A stretch of DNA of 59,909 nt from CAYMDS01 sp964653195 (GTDB taxonomy: Bacteria > Patescibacteriota > Microgenomatia > Levybacterales > UBA12049): the NCBI GenBank assembly GCA_964653195.1, contig CAZZCX010000006.1, forward strand, positions 1 through 59,909, in the 5' to 3' direction. Below are positions 1 to 8,035 of this stretch, piece by piece. The notes under the pieces were generated by a model, which saw only the letters and a program-made list of their open reading frames with translations, had not been told where the DNA came from and ran no database searches. How positions within the stretch are numbered: position 1 is the stretch's first letter; every line of letters begins with the position of its first letter. The translations under genes were made by a program, and so were the position numbers.

Positions 1-32
1 TATTTAAATCAATCATAGAACTTATTTCATTG

Positions 33-818
33 TTATTTTACTAAATACTCCTTACATTCTTCAAGTACATTTTTCAGTAATGGAAAAATATTTTTATTTG
101 AAGCAATAAAAAATTTAAGCTCACCAATTTCAAAAATTTCTGTATTGAATCCGGATTCTTTTATAATTATTATTCTTGGAGCAAGGTCTACATACTTGTC
201 ACCTTTATATATTCCTATAAATCCGTCAATGGCACCTGTCGTTAAATAAATTGCAAATGCAGGTGTGTTTCTTAATCTATATACGCGTGGAAGTAATTCT
301 GATATTAATTTAATTCTGAAACTTATACTGGTATTACTTGCAATATCAAGATCTACTATAGAATTTTGCATATTACGTTTTTCGTCACAAAACAATTTAA
401 GTGCATTTAAAGTAGCTCCATTATCTTTACATGCTGAAAAAAGTTGGTTTGATAGAGGTTGATAAATATGACCCAACACTGGTTCCATATTTTCTAAAAG
501 TGAAATCTGTGTATAAAATATTGGTAGTTTTGTCGCGTAGTTTTTAGTTTGATCAATTGGGTCAATTGTCCAATTATAGGTAGATCTTATTGTATTTTTA
601 CCTTCTTCTAAAATGAAGCCAGCTTGAGGAAACAATTTATGTAACTGATTTTTAAGTCTATTTTCTGCTTCTAAATCTATGTCTGTAAAAAAGTCTCTAG
701 AGTCTTTATACGAGATATTATTTACTAAATCAAAGTTTTCAGCTATATATTTTCCAACATTTTTTACTATATCAGCTGATTTTAATTGTAGGTCTTTTAA
801 CTCATTGGCATGGAGCAT
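33..818 (-). CDS. Inositol monophosphatase family phosphatase
   Basis: Predicted Mg-dependent sugar or inositol phosphate phosphatase of 261 aa, close to the usual family length. Visible family motifs are the D-x2-T-D-x-D region near residues 42-48 (DFFTDID), the metal-binding acidic pair near 69-73 (ILEEG), the W-x-I-D-P-I-D block near 83-90 and a D-x-A motif near 211-213. The usual DPIDGT is DPIDQT here, so a normally invariant Gly is Gln, which could affect phosphate or metal binding. It lies 2 nt downstream of the phosphohexomutase gene on the same strand, so the two are probably co-transcribed and may act on related sugar phosphates. The exact substrate cannot be told from sequence. Confidence 0.85.
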   Translation of the reverse strand: MLHANELKDLQLKSADIVKNVGKYIAENFDLVNNISYKDSRDFFTDIDLEAENRLKNQLHKLFPQAGFILEEGKNTIRSTYNWTIDPIDQTKNYATKLPIFYTQISLLENMEPVLGHIYQPLSNQLFSACKDNGATLNALKLFCDEKRNMQNSIVDLDIASNTSISFRIKLISELLPRVYRLRNTPAFAIYLTTGAIDGFIGIYKGDKYVDLAPRIIIIKESGFNTEIFEIGELKFFIASNKNIFPLLKNVLEECKEYLVK

Positions 819-820
819 GA

Positions 821-2224
821 TTAATTTTCTTTATTCAAAGTTATCTTGGCAATACTATTTATTTCTGTTAACAGCTCCTGAAGTTTACTTTCCATTACAT
901 TTTTAGCATAAGCTTCTATATTCAAGCGGAGCAGAGGTTCTGTGTTGGATGTACGAATAGAAAATCGCCAATCAGGGTAAGCAATTTCGGTGCAATCAAT
1001 TGAAGTTAGTATTCCATCTTTATATTTTTCTTTAACGGAATCCATGATTTCCTGAGCGTTTGTAACTCGGAAGTTATACTCACCTGACTCATAAGAACGG
1101 CGTAATTCTTCAGTCAGCTCAGATAATTTTTTATTTTCTTCTGTCATCACTTTTAAAACTATCATTATTACCGGCATTTGAGCTTCGCCTCCGCCTGTTT
1201 GTTTGAAATAGTAATGCGCAGATGATTCCCCTGCAAATATTCCCCTAGTTTCCTGTAATTTTTTAGTGATAAATGCATGACCTACTCGTACATCTGCGAA
1301 TTTGCCTCCGCATTCTTCTACAATTTTTTTAGGTGTTAAGAGGTAACGAATGTCAATAACTATTGTATCTCCTGGATATTTTTTTAATAACTCTCTAGCT
1401 ACAATAGCTGAAACAATTGATGCAGGTACTACTTCCCCCTTTTCGTCTATTAGAAACAATCGGTCGCCATCACCGTCAGGTGCAAGTCCTAAATCTGCTT
1501 TCTCTTCTAAAACTCGTTTCTGCAAATCGATTAAGTTTTCTGCTTGTAATGGATCAGGCTGATGTATCGGGAAAGTTCCATCTAACTCAAAGTTCATTTT
1601 AGTTAGGTTAAGATTAAGTGCGTTTGCTACTTTTTCGATATAAAGACCACCCATGGCATTGGCAGGATCGGCGACTATTTTAAAGTTTTTGATTTGAGGA
1701 TTATCTAGTTCTTTTATCCAGAAATTGTATTCATCATCCAAGACATTTGTTTTAAAGGTAATTGTTCCTGGTGTATTGCTTTTTTCAAAAACCATATCGC
1801 TAGTTGCCATATCTTTAATTTCATCCATACCTGTTGATTTACCTATTTTTCTGATACCATCAGGATCTCTGATTAAAAATTTGGTTCCAGCGTATTCTTT
1901 GGGATTATGAGATGCGGTGATTTGAATACCGGCATCATAACCATAGTGAAATACAGCAAAGTAAAAAGAAGGTGTACTTAGTAGTCCGGCATCGATAATT
2001 TCAGCACCCATTTCTAATAATGCAGTCTTGGCGACTTCAGTTAGGGATGGAGAAGATATGCGCATGTCACGACTTAAAAGTATTGTTATTCTTTCTTTTT
2101 GAAGATTTTTTTTGAAAAATGTATAAATTGACCTGATTACTCTATCCATTCCTTCTTCATTCAAATCAGTTGGATAAATACCCCTTATATCATAGGCTTT
2201 AAAAATTGAAGGATTTAAGTTCAT
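821..2224 (-). CDS. Phosphomannomutase/phosphoglucomutase
   Basis: Cytosolic alpha-D-phosphohexomutase (467 aa, full length) interconverting hexose-1- and hexose-6-phosphates for nucleotide-sugar synthesis. All four family signatures are visible: the phosphoserine loop TASHNP with Ser near residue 105, the metal loop DGDGDR near 245, the sugar-specificity loop GESSAHYYF near 330 (the ManB-like GEMSGH position) and the C-terminal phosphate loop RTSNTEPLLRL near 425. Whether mannose or glucose phosphate is preferred cannot be decided. The gene is followed after 2 nt by the phosphatase and preceded after 13 nt by holA, forming a compact minus-strand cluster. Confidence 0.93.
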   Translation of the reverse strand: MNLNPSIFKAYDIRGIYPTDLNEEGMDRVIRSIYTFFKKNLQKERITILLSRDMRISSPSLTEVAKTALLEMGAEIIDAGLLSTPSFYFAVFHYGYDAGIQITASHNPKEYAGTKFLIRDPDGIRKIGKSTGMDEIKDMATSDMVFEKSNTPGTITFKTNVLDDEYNFWIKELDNPQIKNFKIVADPANAMGGLYIEKVANALNLNLTKMNFELDGTFPIHQPDPLQAENLIDLQKRVLEEKADLGLAPDGDGDRLFLIDEKGEVVPASIVSAIVARELLKKYPGDTIVIDIRYLLTPKKIVEECGGKFADVRVGHAFITKKLQETRGIFAGESSAHYYFKQTGGGEAQMPVIMIVLKVMTEENKKLSELTEELRRSYESGEYNFRVTNAQEIMDSVKEKYKDGILTSIDCTEIAYPDWRFSIRTSNTEPLLRLNIEAYAKNVMESKLQELLTEINSIAKITLNKEN

Positions 2225-2237
2225 AGTAGTTTTGATT

Positions 2238-2999
2238 TTATAACCCTGTTAAAAAAATGTCAATTGAGGTGCGAAGCGAATGAGGTAAGTTACCAGTTTT
2301 TGAAGCGGATTCAATTTCAAAAAGTCTATTATAATGTTTTAATAACGCTGTTATTGAGAAAAGGGTGGCTTGTTTTTTAAGCTTTGCATTCTGCCAAGGA
2401 GCTAATCGTTTAAGCTCTGAGATTTCGGATTTTGTGTCACTTATTTTCATATGTTTATCATCAGTATTATTCGATTCTACTGTTATGGCGATCATTAGTC
2501 TGAAGTGCCTTACTAACATATAAAACACTACCTCTTCATCCATTGTTTTTAATGTTTCATAGAAAAATTGTAAAAGTATTTTACTATTATCTGGCTTTAT
2601 TGAATCGAGAAATGAAAATAAAACGGATGGATGTTTGAAAATTTTGATATTTGCTTTTTTAAAGGTTGTCAGTAGACCTTTATCTATTTCCTTTCCTTCC
2701 CACAAAACTAAATTCAAAGATTCATATGTAGAAGTTAGAATTTCGTAGATTAATTTATACTCAGCAGAGTTTTTTTTCTTAACAAGAAGATTTTCTATAA
2801 ATATATTTTTTTCATCACTAAAAAGACTTCCCCCTTCTACTATCTGGGTGAGTGATGTCGGATCTATCTCATTTCCGTCAAAAGTTTGAGGATTTGGAAT
2901 TTTAGTTTTTAAATCAATAAAATAATTCCGGGATTTGGTGGTATCATCACCATGGATTATTGTTAGAGAATTTGCCATTTGCCATTTGCCATTTGCCAT
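2238..2999 (-). CDS. holA: DNA polymerase III delta subunit (HolA-like)
   Basis: Probable clamp-loader delta subunit, which opens the sliding clamp during replication. The N-terminus (SLTIIHGDDTTKSRNYF) matches the HolA start, where a degenerate nucleotide-binding fold follows a short strand; next come the region around FDGNEID and an SLFSDEKNIFIEN segment typical of delta. At 253 aa it is shorter than the usual 330-340. The first eleven codons are written by four copies of a 7-bp repeat (ATGGCAA), giving in-frame ATGs at 2999 and 2978; the second may be the real start. Identity rests on overall pattern, not a catalytic motif. Confidence 0.75.
   Translation of the reverse strand: MANGKWQMANSLTIIHGDDTTKSRNYFIDLKTKIPNPQTFDGNEIDPTSLTQIVEGGSLFSDEKNIFIENLLVKKKNSAEYKLIYEILTSTYESLNLVLWEGKEIDKGLLTTFKKANIKIFKHPSVLFSFLDSIKPDNSKILLQFFYETLKTMDEEVVFYMLVRHFRLMIAITVESNNTDDKHMKISDTKSEISELKRLAPWQNAKLKKQATLFSITALLKHYNRLFEIESASKTGNLPHSLRTSIDIFLTGL
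2971..2999 (-). repeat. Perfect heptamer array at holA start (ATGGCAA x4)
   Basis: Four exact tandem copies of a 7-bp unit (TTTGCCA on the plus strand). On the coding strand each copy carries an ATG. Because 7 is not a multiple of 3, only the first and fourth ATG are in the holA frame. It belongs to the family of 7-bp-period arrays seen at other junctions in this window. Confidence 0.9.
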
Positions 3000-3028
3000 C
3001 GATTTAAAATCTTCAATTTATCTATTAC

Positions 3029-3077
3029 AATTGAAAATTAAATGGTAAATAGAACTTGGAAATTGGAAAATTACAAT
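3029..3077. repeat. Degenerate heptad array between glycosidase and holA
   Basis: Seven consecutive imperfect 7-mers: AATTGAA, AATTAAA, TGGTAAA, TAGAACT, TGGAAAT, TGGAAAA, TTACAAT. Their phase is kept without a slip. The array fills most of the 71-bp junction and runs into the last codons of the glycosidase gene. Confidence 0.7.
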
Positions 3078-4216
3078 CTCATCACCCATTTGAATGTATC
3101 CTGCGCGAGAATAGAGATTGAAAGCGACGAATCTGATTTCAAAGAATCTCTGAAATCTTTTTGAGGATAATCAGAAGTCAATAGTTTTTCTAATCCTAGA
3201 ATATATGGTGATAAGCTGGGTTTACCTTCTATTTTAGGAATTTTCATTAAAGCTTGCATTTGTAAAGTGGGAGTACCTTTTGTATTTATAAACGAGAATC
3301 CAGTAAAAGGACCTTCACCTGCGTGGAGTAAAAAAGGTGTTACTGCTACAATTGCCGGATCAGACCAGACTGATGCGAAAGCTACTTTATAGTAGTTAGC
3401 CTTCATTTGATCTGTTATATGGGGAGCATTCCATCCTGTTTCTGTGATAAATATTGGAATATCTTTATCGTTCACGAACTCCCTAATTAAGTTACGTTCG
3501 AAAATGAAACTTGAAATACTTTTTCTTGTTATTACATCTGGTGGCTGCATAAATCCAGGGTTCGGATATGAATGACTAGCATAACCATCAATTTGATTAA
3601 ATATACCGGGTACCGCTTCCTGCATTCTTTTAAGATATGTATACTGATCCATATATTGCGGAAGGCTATCAGGAGCTGCATTATCTAGACCGCCTCCGAT
3701 TAAGAAGAAGTCGTCGGATTTAGATTTGAAGACATTTACAGCGAAAGATAAAATGCTTGCATATTCACCAGGATTTACTTGTCCGCCCCATTCATCTGCC
3801 CGGTTTGTTTCATTATAAATTATGACATAACGATTTTTTGTAGGCCAGTTCAACGAATCAAGGAAGTTTGCATAATCAACGACATCTTCGGGGGTTGGTT
3901 TTTTCCAAACATGTGTATTAAAATAATCACCTTCCGTTGCAAGTCTAATTATTGGAATAACTTCATGCTTTTTAGCTCGGTCCATAAATAGTTGCCATTT
4001 AATAAGATCTCTATCATTATTTTGAATAGGAATTGTTATATACCCCCATCTTCCGCCATTAGAATTTACAAGTTCAGAAGCTTTTTCCAGTTCATGATCA
4101 AAGAGTATATGTATACCTATTTTGTTATTTGGATTTTTGTGCGGGTTCTCTATTGCAAACGTTTTTGATGCGGACACAAAAAATATAATAAAAAGTAAAA
4201 ATAATATTTTTTTCAT
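3071..4216 (-). CDS. Secreted clan GH-A glycoside hydrolase-like protein
   Basis: Predicted exported beta-barrel glycosidase of 381 aa. A signal peptide occupies residues 1-21 (MKKILFLLFIIFFVSASKTFA). The acid/base pair of clan GH-A is visible as N-E in VIIYNETNRADEWGG (Glu near 136), and a candidate nucleophile Glu near 259 lies in IFITETGWN. A His-rich strand (YASHSYPNP) sits between them, as in GH5, GH39 and GH53-like enzymes. No carbohydrate-binding module or anchor is visible. It may act outside the membrane on host or community polysaccharide, but the family number and substrate cannot be assigned. It is the first gene of the minus-strand cluster leading into holA. Confidence 0.75.
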   Translation of the reverse strand: MKKILFLLFIIFFVSASKTFAIENPHKNPNNKIGIHILFDHELEKASELVNSNGGRWGYITIPIQNNDRDLIKWQLFMDRAKKHEVIPIIRLATEGDYFNTHVWKKPTPEDVVDYANFLDSLNWPTKNRYVIIYNETNRADEWGGQVNPGEYASILSFAVNVFKSKSDDFFLIGGGLDNAAPDSLPQYMDQYTYLKRMQEAVPGIFNQIDGYASHSYPNPGFMQPPDVITRKSISSFIFERNLIREFVNDKDIPIFITETGWNAPHITDQMKANYYKVAFASVWSDPAIVAVTPFLLHAGEGPFTGFSFINTKGTPTLQMQALMKIPKIEGKPSLSPYILGLEKLLTSDYPQKDFRDSLKSDSSLSISILAQDTFKWVMRL

Positions 4217-4395
4217 AGTAGATTCATTATAACATCTTTAAAGCTAATGTATCTTTAGGTTGGGAAATTGTTGAGTTATTTTGAAGCTAAATTCCAGACA
4301 AAATTCTTTTTACTGTTGTTGTGTTTGACAAGTTTATAAAAAGCCGTTAAGCTGAAATTAAACTAAATGTAAGAAAGACGTAAGAACTCATCTTT

Positions 4396-4932
4396 ATGCC
4401 AATTAAGCCTATTTCTGTATATACGCAGTTTTATAATTCTCCTTTATTTACTCTTTTAATGAGGAAGTGTGAGGTTGACACAAAGCTTATCATGAAGATT
4501 CATGTAGATATTATAAATACCAGGGAGTTGCCAAAAGCTTATCTGATTATCAAGGATTATTTGCCTTCGGTTCTTAGATCTACTTGTTATAACGAATACA
4601 AATTTCCTTTTTTTAAGGAGGTATTAGAGACTGAGATTGGTCATTTATTTGAGCATATATTAATTGAATACTTATGTTTGTTGAAGATAAATGAAGGATT
4701 TGATGAGGCGGAATATACGGGTCTAACAAAATGGAATTGGAAAATTTATTCGAAAGGTACATTTCATATTACAGTCAGTGCAGGGTCGAATGATAATTTG
4801 CGTTTATCAAATGCTTTACAATATTCTATCAATTTGATAAATACTATTATGGAATCATCAAATAAGTATTCACTACACCTCCAGGCTGATTCTGATAAAT
4901 TGATGCCTGCTAAGTTACTGCAAGCGATTTAA
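4396..4932 (+). CDS. Stand-alone cyanophycin-synthetase N-terminal domain-like protein
   Basis: A 178-aa protein whose residues about 50-155 resemble the N-terminal domain of cyanophycin synthetase CphA: an LPS motif (DYLPSVL), a conserved Cys, an E-x-G-H-x2-E-H-x3-E segment (IGHLFEHILIEY) and a trailing amphipathic helix. The ATP-grasp and Mur-ligase domains of CphA are absent, and nothing nearby supplies them. In CphA this domain is accessory, and in some enzymes it has been reported to carry a metal-dependent hydrolytic site that makes primers. The retained H, EH and E residues would suit such a site, but this is inference. It is followed by greA after about 145 bp. Confidence 0.55.
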   Translation: MPIKPISVYTQFYNSPLFTLLMRKCEVDTKLIMKIHVDIINTRELPKAYLIIKDYLPSVLRSTCYNEYKFPFFKEVLETEIGHLFEHILIEYLCLLKINEGFDEAEYTGLTKWNWKIYSKGTFHITVSAGSNDNLRLSNALQYSINLINTIMESSNKYSLHLQADSDKLMPAKLLQAI

Positions 4933-5066
4933 TTATTTAATATATTTATATACCAGTTTTTATTCCTGAAATTTCAAACTATTGAGAAAACTAGTTTACT
5001 TGTCATAAGGTAAGAGTATTTATAATAACAGCTTTTTTCAGATTTCTTAATATATACAAAATTATA

Positions 5067-5072
5067 TATAAT
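5067..5072 (+). promoter_or_regulatory. -10 box 6 nt before greA (leaderless start)
   Basis: TATAAT ends 6 nt before the greA ATG, so transcription should begin at or next to the start codon. No Shine-Dalgarno sequence is visible. Confidence 0.55.
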
Positions 5073-5078
5073 AGCTGT

Positions 5079-5540
5079 ATGAATAATGGATCAGTATATC
5101 TAACTAAAGAGGGTTTTGAGGAACTTGTAAAGGAACGTGAAAACTTAATAGGGGAGCGACCTATTGCCGTAGGGCACTTGAAAGCAGCTAGAGAGCTTGG
5201 AGATCTTTCTGAGAATGGTTATTATAAAGCTTCACGCGCAAAGTTATCATTTATCGATAGTAGATTAACGCATCTTAAGTCAATAATTAAAAACAGTAAA
5301 ATAATTACAATCTCTTCTACGAATACTGTACAGATAGGTAATACAGTTGAAATAAAAAATGGAAATATAAATCACATTTACAAGTTAGTAAGTAAATTTG
5401 AGGCTGATCCTATGAATAAAAAAATATCTGATATGTCACCATTAGGAAAGGCACTATTAGGTAGAAAAATTGGAGAGAAAGTAAATGTAATTACACCATC
5501 GGGTGCGAAAGAATATACTATTGTACAAATTACAATTTAA
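5079..5540 (+). CDS. greA: Transcription elongation factor GreA
   Basis: Secondary-channel factor that stimulates RNA cleavage by backtracked RNA polymerase. At 153 aa it has the normal two-part layout: an N-terminal coiled-coil hairpin (residues about 5-75) with the acidic tip GDLSENGYY (Asp42 and Glu45, the catalytic Mg-binding pair), then a C-terminal FKBP-like domain ending in SPLGKALLG and the basic IGEKVNVITPSG segment. The TATAAT 6 nt upstream suggests a leaderless mRNA. It overlaps nothing and is followed 16 nt later by the first of two small membrane proteins. Confidence 0.95.
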   Translation: MNNGSVYLTKEGFEELVKERENLIGERPIAVGHLKAARELGDLSENGYYKASRAKLSFIDSRLTHLKSIIKNSKIITISSTNTVQIGNTVEIKNGNINHIYKLVSKFEADPMNKKISDMSPLGKALLGRKIGEKVNVITPSGAKEYTIVQITI

Positions 5541-5556
5541 TAGTAAGCTTCATAAT

Positions 5557-5736
5557 ATGACTCCTTTTCCAAATATTGATCCTAGAAAGTTGGTATTAGC
5601 AGCAGTGATTGTTGCTTTTTTTGGAATATTCATTCTTTCACTACAATACATTATTCCATTGCTTGGAGTATTAATTGCGTTTGGGGTTATAGTCGCAGCA
5701 GTTTATGGTATTTGGAGGTTTCTAACTGGAAAGTAG
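5557..5736 (+). CDS. Small two-helix membrane protein A
   Basis: Unknown 59-aa protein starting MTPFPNIDPRK, then two hydrophobic helices (about 11-30 and 35-52) split by a Pro, ending in WRFLTGK. The open frame extends upstream into greA, but the ATG at 5557 gives a natural start outside it. The helices share FG-x3-LS-x4-P-L-x4-IAF-x-V-x3-Y-I-x-R/K-FL with the next gene at 5838, so the pair looks like a tandem duplication. Function unknown; a membrane-embedded dimer or accessory subunit is possible. Confidence 0.6.
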   Translation: MTPFPNIDPRKLVLAAVIVAFFGIFILSLQYIIPLLGVLIAFGVIVAAVYGIWRFLTGK

Positions 5737-5837
5737 ACTATCTGTTTTAATAGAGACGCATTTTGATAAGAAGTTATATATAAAAAACAATTTTGCTTTA
5801 GTTATAATTATATCTTTAGTATTAGATTAATTAATTT

Positions 5838-6035
5838 ATGGATTTAGTTAAAGAATTTGAAAAAATCTGGAATAATCTTAATTCTAAAACTATAAAAGTA
5901 ATAATTTTCGCTTTAATAGTAATTGTATTCGGGTTGGTGTTGTTGTCATTTACATTTTTACTACCGGTTTTAGCAATAATTTTCGCGTTTTTAATTATAG
6001 TATTTATCGTTTATTCGATATATAAGTTCCTCTAA
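5838..6035 (+). CDS. Small two-helix membrane protein B, paralogue of A
   Basis: A 65-aa protein with a charged N-terminus (MDLVKEFEKIWNNL) and two hydrophobic helices (about 20-40 and 44-60) ending YSIYKFL. Its hydrophobic part aligns with the 59-aa protein 100 bp upstream, including the conserved central Pro and the aromatic-basic FL end. The N-terminal amphipathic segment is unique to this copy. Function unknown. It lies 51 bp before dus. Confidence 0.6.
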   Translation: MDLVKEFEKIWNNLNSKTIKVIIFALIVIVFGLVLLSFTFLLPVLAIIFAFLIIVFIVYSIYKFL

Positions 6036-6072
6036 GCATAAACGCTCCTTGTGTAGATTTCATATCAACTGA

Positions 6073-6078
6073 TAAAAT
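6073..6078 (+). promoter_or_regulatory. -10 box 8 nt before dus
   Basis: TAAAAT ends 8 nt before the ATG at 6087, consistent with a leaderless or near-leaderless transcript. No Shine-Dalgarno sequence is visible. Confidence 0.4.
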
Positions 6079-6086
6079 CTGCTGAT

Positions 6087-7061
6087 ATGAAAAGTTTTTG
6101 GCAAGATTTAGCCATAGCGAAAAAACCATTTTTTGCTCTAGCGCCCATGGAAGGAGCTACAGACTCACTTTTTCGGCAAATTATATCTATAACCGGAAAA
6201 CCTGATGTTTTTTTTACGGAATTTACTAACGTAGAGGGTTTATTCTCAAAAGGTGAAGGCATGGTTGAGAGACGGTTGCGTCATACCAAATCGGAATTTC
6301 CTTTGATTGCTCAGATTTGGGGATTAGAACCTAATTTATTTTATAAAGCTGCGAAATTATTAAGAGTTATGAATTTTACCGGAATAGATATTAATATGGG
6401 TTGTCCAGATGTATCGGTTACGAAAAAAGGCGCATGTTCAGCTTTGATAAAAAATAAATCATTAGCTAAAGAAATAATAACCGCAGTGAAGGAAGGCGCT
6501 TCAGATTTGCCTGTTAGCGTTAAAACAAGATTGGGTTTTTCGGAAATATCAATAAATGATTGGATAGAGTTTTTATTGGATCAACAACTTGATGCTCTAA
6601 TCGTCCATGGTAGGACTAGAAAAGAGATGTCCAAGGTTCCAGCACATTGGGATGAAATAGGAAAAGTAGTCAAACTACGAAACTTGAAAAAGCTACAAAC
6701 GGTAATAGTCGGTAACGGAGATATAAAAAGTAGGGCGGAAGGCGTAAATATTGCTGAAAAACATAATGTGGATGGGATTATGATAGGTAGAGGTGTTTTT
6801 GAAAACGCATGGATATTCAAGCAATCAGCAGATGATATACATATTTCTTATAATGATAGAATTGACTTACTTAACAAACATCTAACACTTTATGAAAATG
6901 AACCAATTCATAGACTGCCTTATCATACTTTGAAAAAATATTTTAAAATTTATATTCGAGATTTTGATCGTGCAAATGTACTGAGGCAAGCATTGATGGA
7001 AACCGATGATATTTCTTCAGCTAGAGAAGTATTAAAAAATTCAAAACAACATCTTGATTGA
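6087..7061 (+). CDS. tRNA-dihydrouridine synthase
   Basis: FMN enzyme that reduces uridine to dihydrouridine in tRNA D-loops. At 324 aa it has the TIM-barrel start FALAPMEGATDSLFR, the catalytic Cys in DINMGCPDVSV (near residue 110), substrate and FMN segments PVSVKTRLG and IVHGRTRKEMSK, the phosphate-binding strand VIVGNGDI and GIMIGRGVFENAW, followed by the helical RNA-binding domain. It appears monocistronic with a -10 box 8 nt upstream. Which Dus subfamily (position specificity) is not clear. Confidence 0.92.
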   Translation: MKSFWQDLAIAKKPFFALAPMEGATDSLFRQIISITGKPDVFFTEFTNVEGLFSKGEGMVERRLRHTKSEFPLIAQIWGLEPNLFYKAAKLLRVMNFTGIDINMGCPDVSVTKKGACSALIKNKSLAKEIITAVKEGASDLPVSVKTRLGFSEISINDWIEFLLDQQLDALIVHGRTRKEMSKVPAHWDEIGKVVKLRNLKKLQTVIVGNGDIKSRAEGVNIAEKHNVDGIMIGRGVFENAWIFKQSADDIHISYNDRIDLLNKHLTLYENEPIHRLPYHTLKKYFKIYIRDFDRANVLRQALMETDDISSAREVLKNSKQHLD

Positions 7062-7200
7062 AATTTAACTTAGTTACTTAAATCATCGAAATATGTTTGG
7101 AGTTACTTTATTTTAGGTTTAAATATTGATTTGGAATATTTCTAAAATTTATTTAATTTAATATCTACTTTCTTTTGGATTTAGAAAAGCTTAGATTAGA

Positions 7201-8019
7201 TTATCTATGTTCACCTTTGCATACAAACTCAATTTCATCAAGTACTTTTTCCTTTTCCTCAACTGACATACCTAATGGTTCCAATATGCTTGGATTTTCG
7301 TGTATACTTTTACATCTAATTATATGACGTTTCAGTAAGTTTAGTTTGTGTTGTGGTAATAGAGTAGAAAGAATGGTGATAGGATGCAGTCCTGCAGATT
7401 CTATAAGTTCTCGAAGACTTCCTTTCTCAGGATAGCTCCAGCTTATTATAGTCATACCGACACATTCTGCGAAAGCTATAGCGTCAGTCGTGGCTTTTGT
7501 ATTTGTTATAATCCATGATTCATTTAAATTATATTTATCTTTTATATCTTCGTAACGAGATTTTGTATACATAGGCACATGAACATCTGTACGAGTACCG
7601 ACAGAATTATGAAATTTAGCTTCGATTAGTATAGATCTTTCATTTTTTTTTGCTACAATATCTACTTCATGAGATACACATTTGCCCATTAAATTCACTC
7701 TTACCTCTGTGTTATAGCCATGTGAATTTAATATCTCTGATATAAAATCCTCAAAAGGATAACCAGTAGGTCCTAAGTCCATAATAGCTTGCTTAAGGCT
7801 ATAACGGGATCGAGAATAGGGGTAATCGGATGCACCCAAAAACTCTGTCACATGTCCATAAATTTCGCTACTAGGTATATTATCGTAAACTTTACTATTT
7901 ACGTGTTTTAATACGTCATTGTGAATTTTCTCTGGAATTCCTGCACGTTTTATAGAGTGAAGAATTTTTTCTTCACTATAAGGCTCAATTTGTTTTCCTA
8001 CTTTTATGACGTTTAACAT
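7201..8019 (-). CDS. ATP-cone plus restriction-endonuclease-like fusion protein
   Basis: A 272-aa protein starting with an ATP-cone (residues about 1-85; IKVGKQIEPYSEEKILHSI), the nucleotide-sensing module normally found on ribonucleotide reductases and NrdR. It is followed by a PD-(D/E)xK nuclease-like domain: HEVDIVAKK gives Asp120 and ILIEAKF gives Glu133 and Lys135. The rest (about 180-272) is helical and unassigned. The layout suggests a nuclease or DNA-binding protein gated by ATP or dATP, which is inference. It lies 16 nt downstream of the DUF2079 gene and ends the minus-strand operon. Confidence 0.75.
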   Translation of the reverse strand: MLNVIKVGKQIEPYSEEKILHSIKRAGIPEKIHNDVLKHVNSKVYDNIPSSEIYGHVTEFLGASDYPYSRSRYSLKQAIMDLGPTGYPFEDFISEILNSHGYNTEVRVNLMGKCVSHEVDIVAKKNERSILIEAKFHNSVGTRTDVHVPMYTKSRYEDIKDKYNLNESWIITNTKATTDAIAFAECVGMTIISWSYPEKGSLRELIESAGLHPITILSTLLPQHKLNLLKRHIIRCKSIHENPSILEPLGMSVEEKEKVLDEIEFVCKGEHR

Positions 8020-8035
8020 ACAATTTAATTATACT

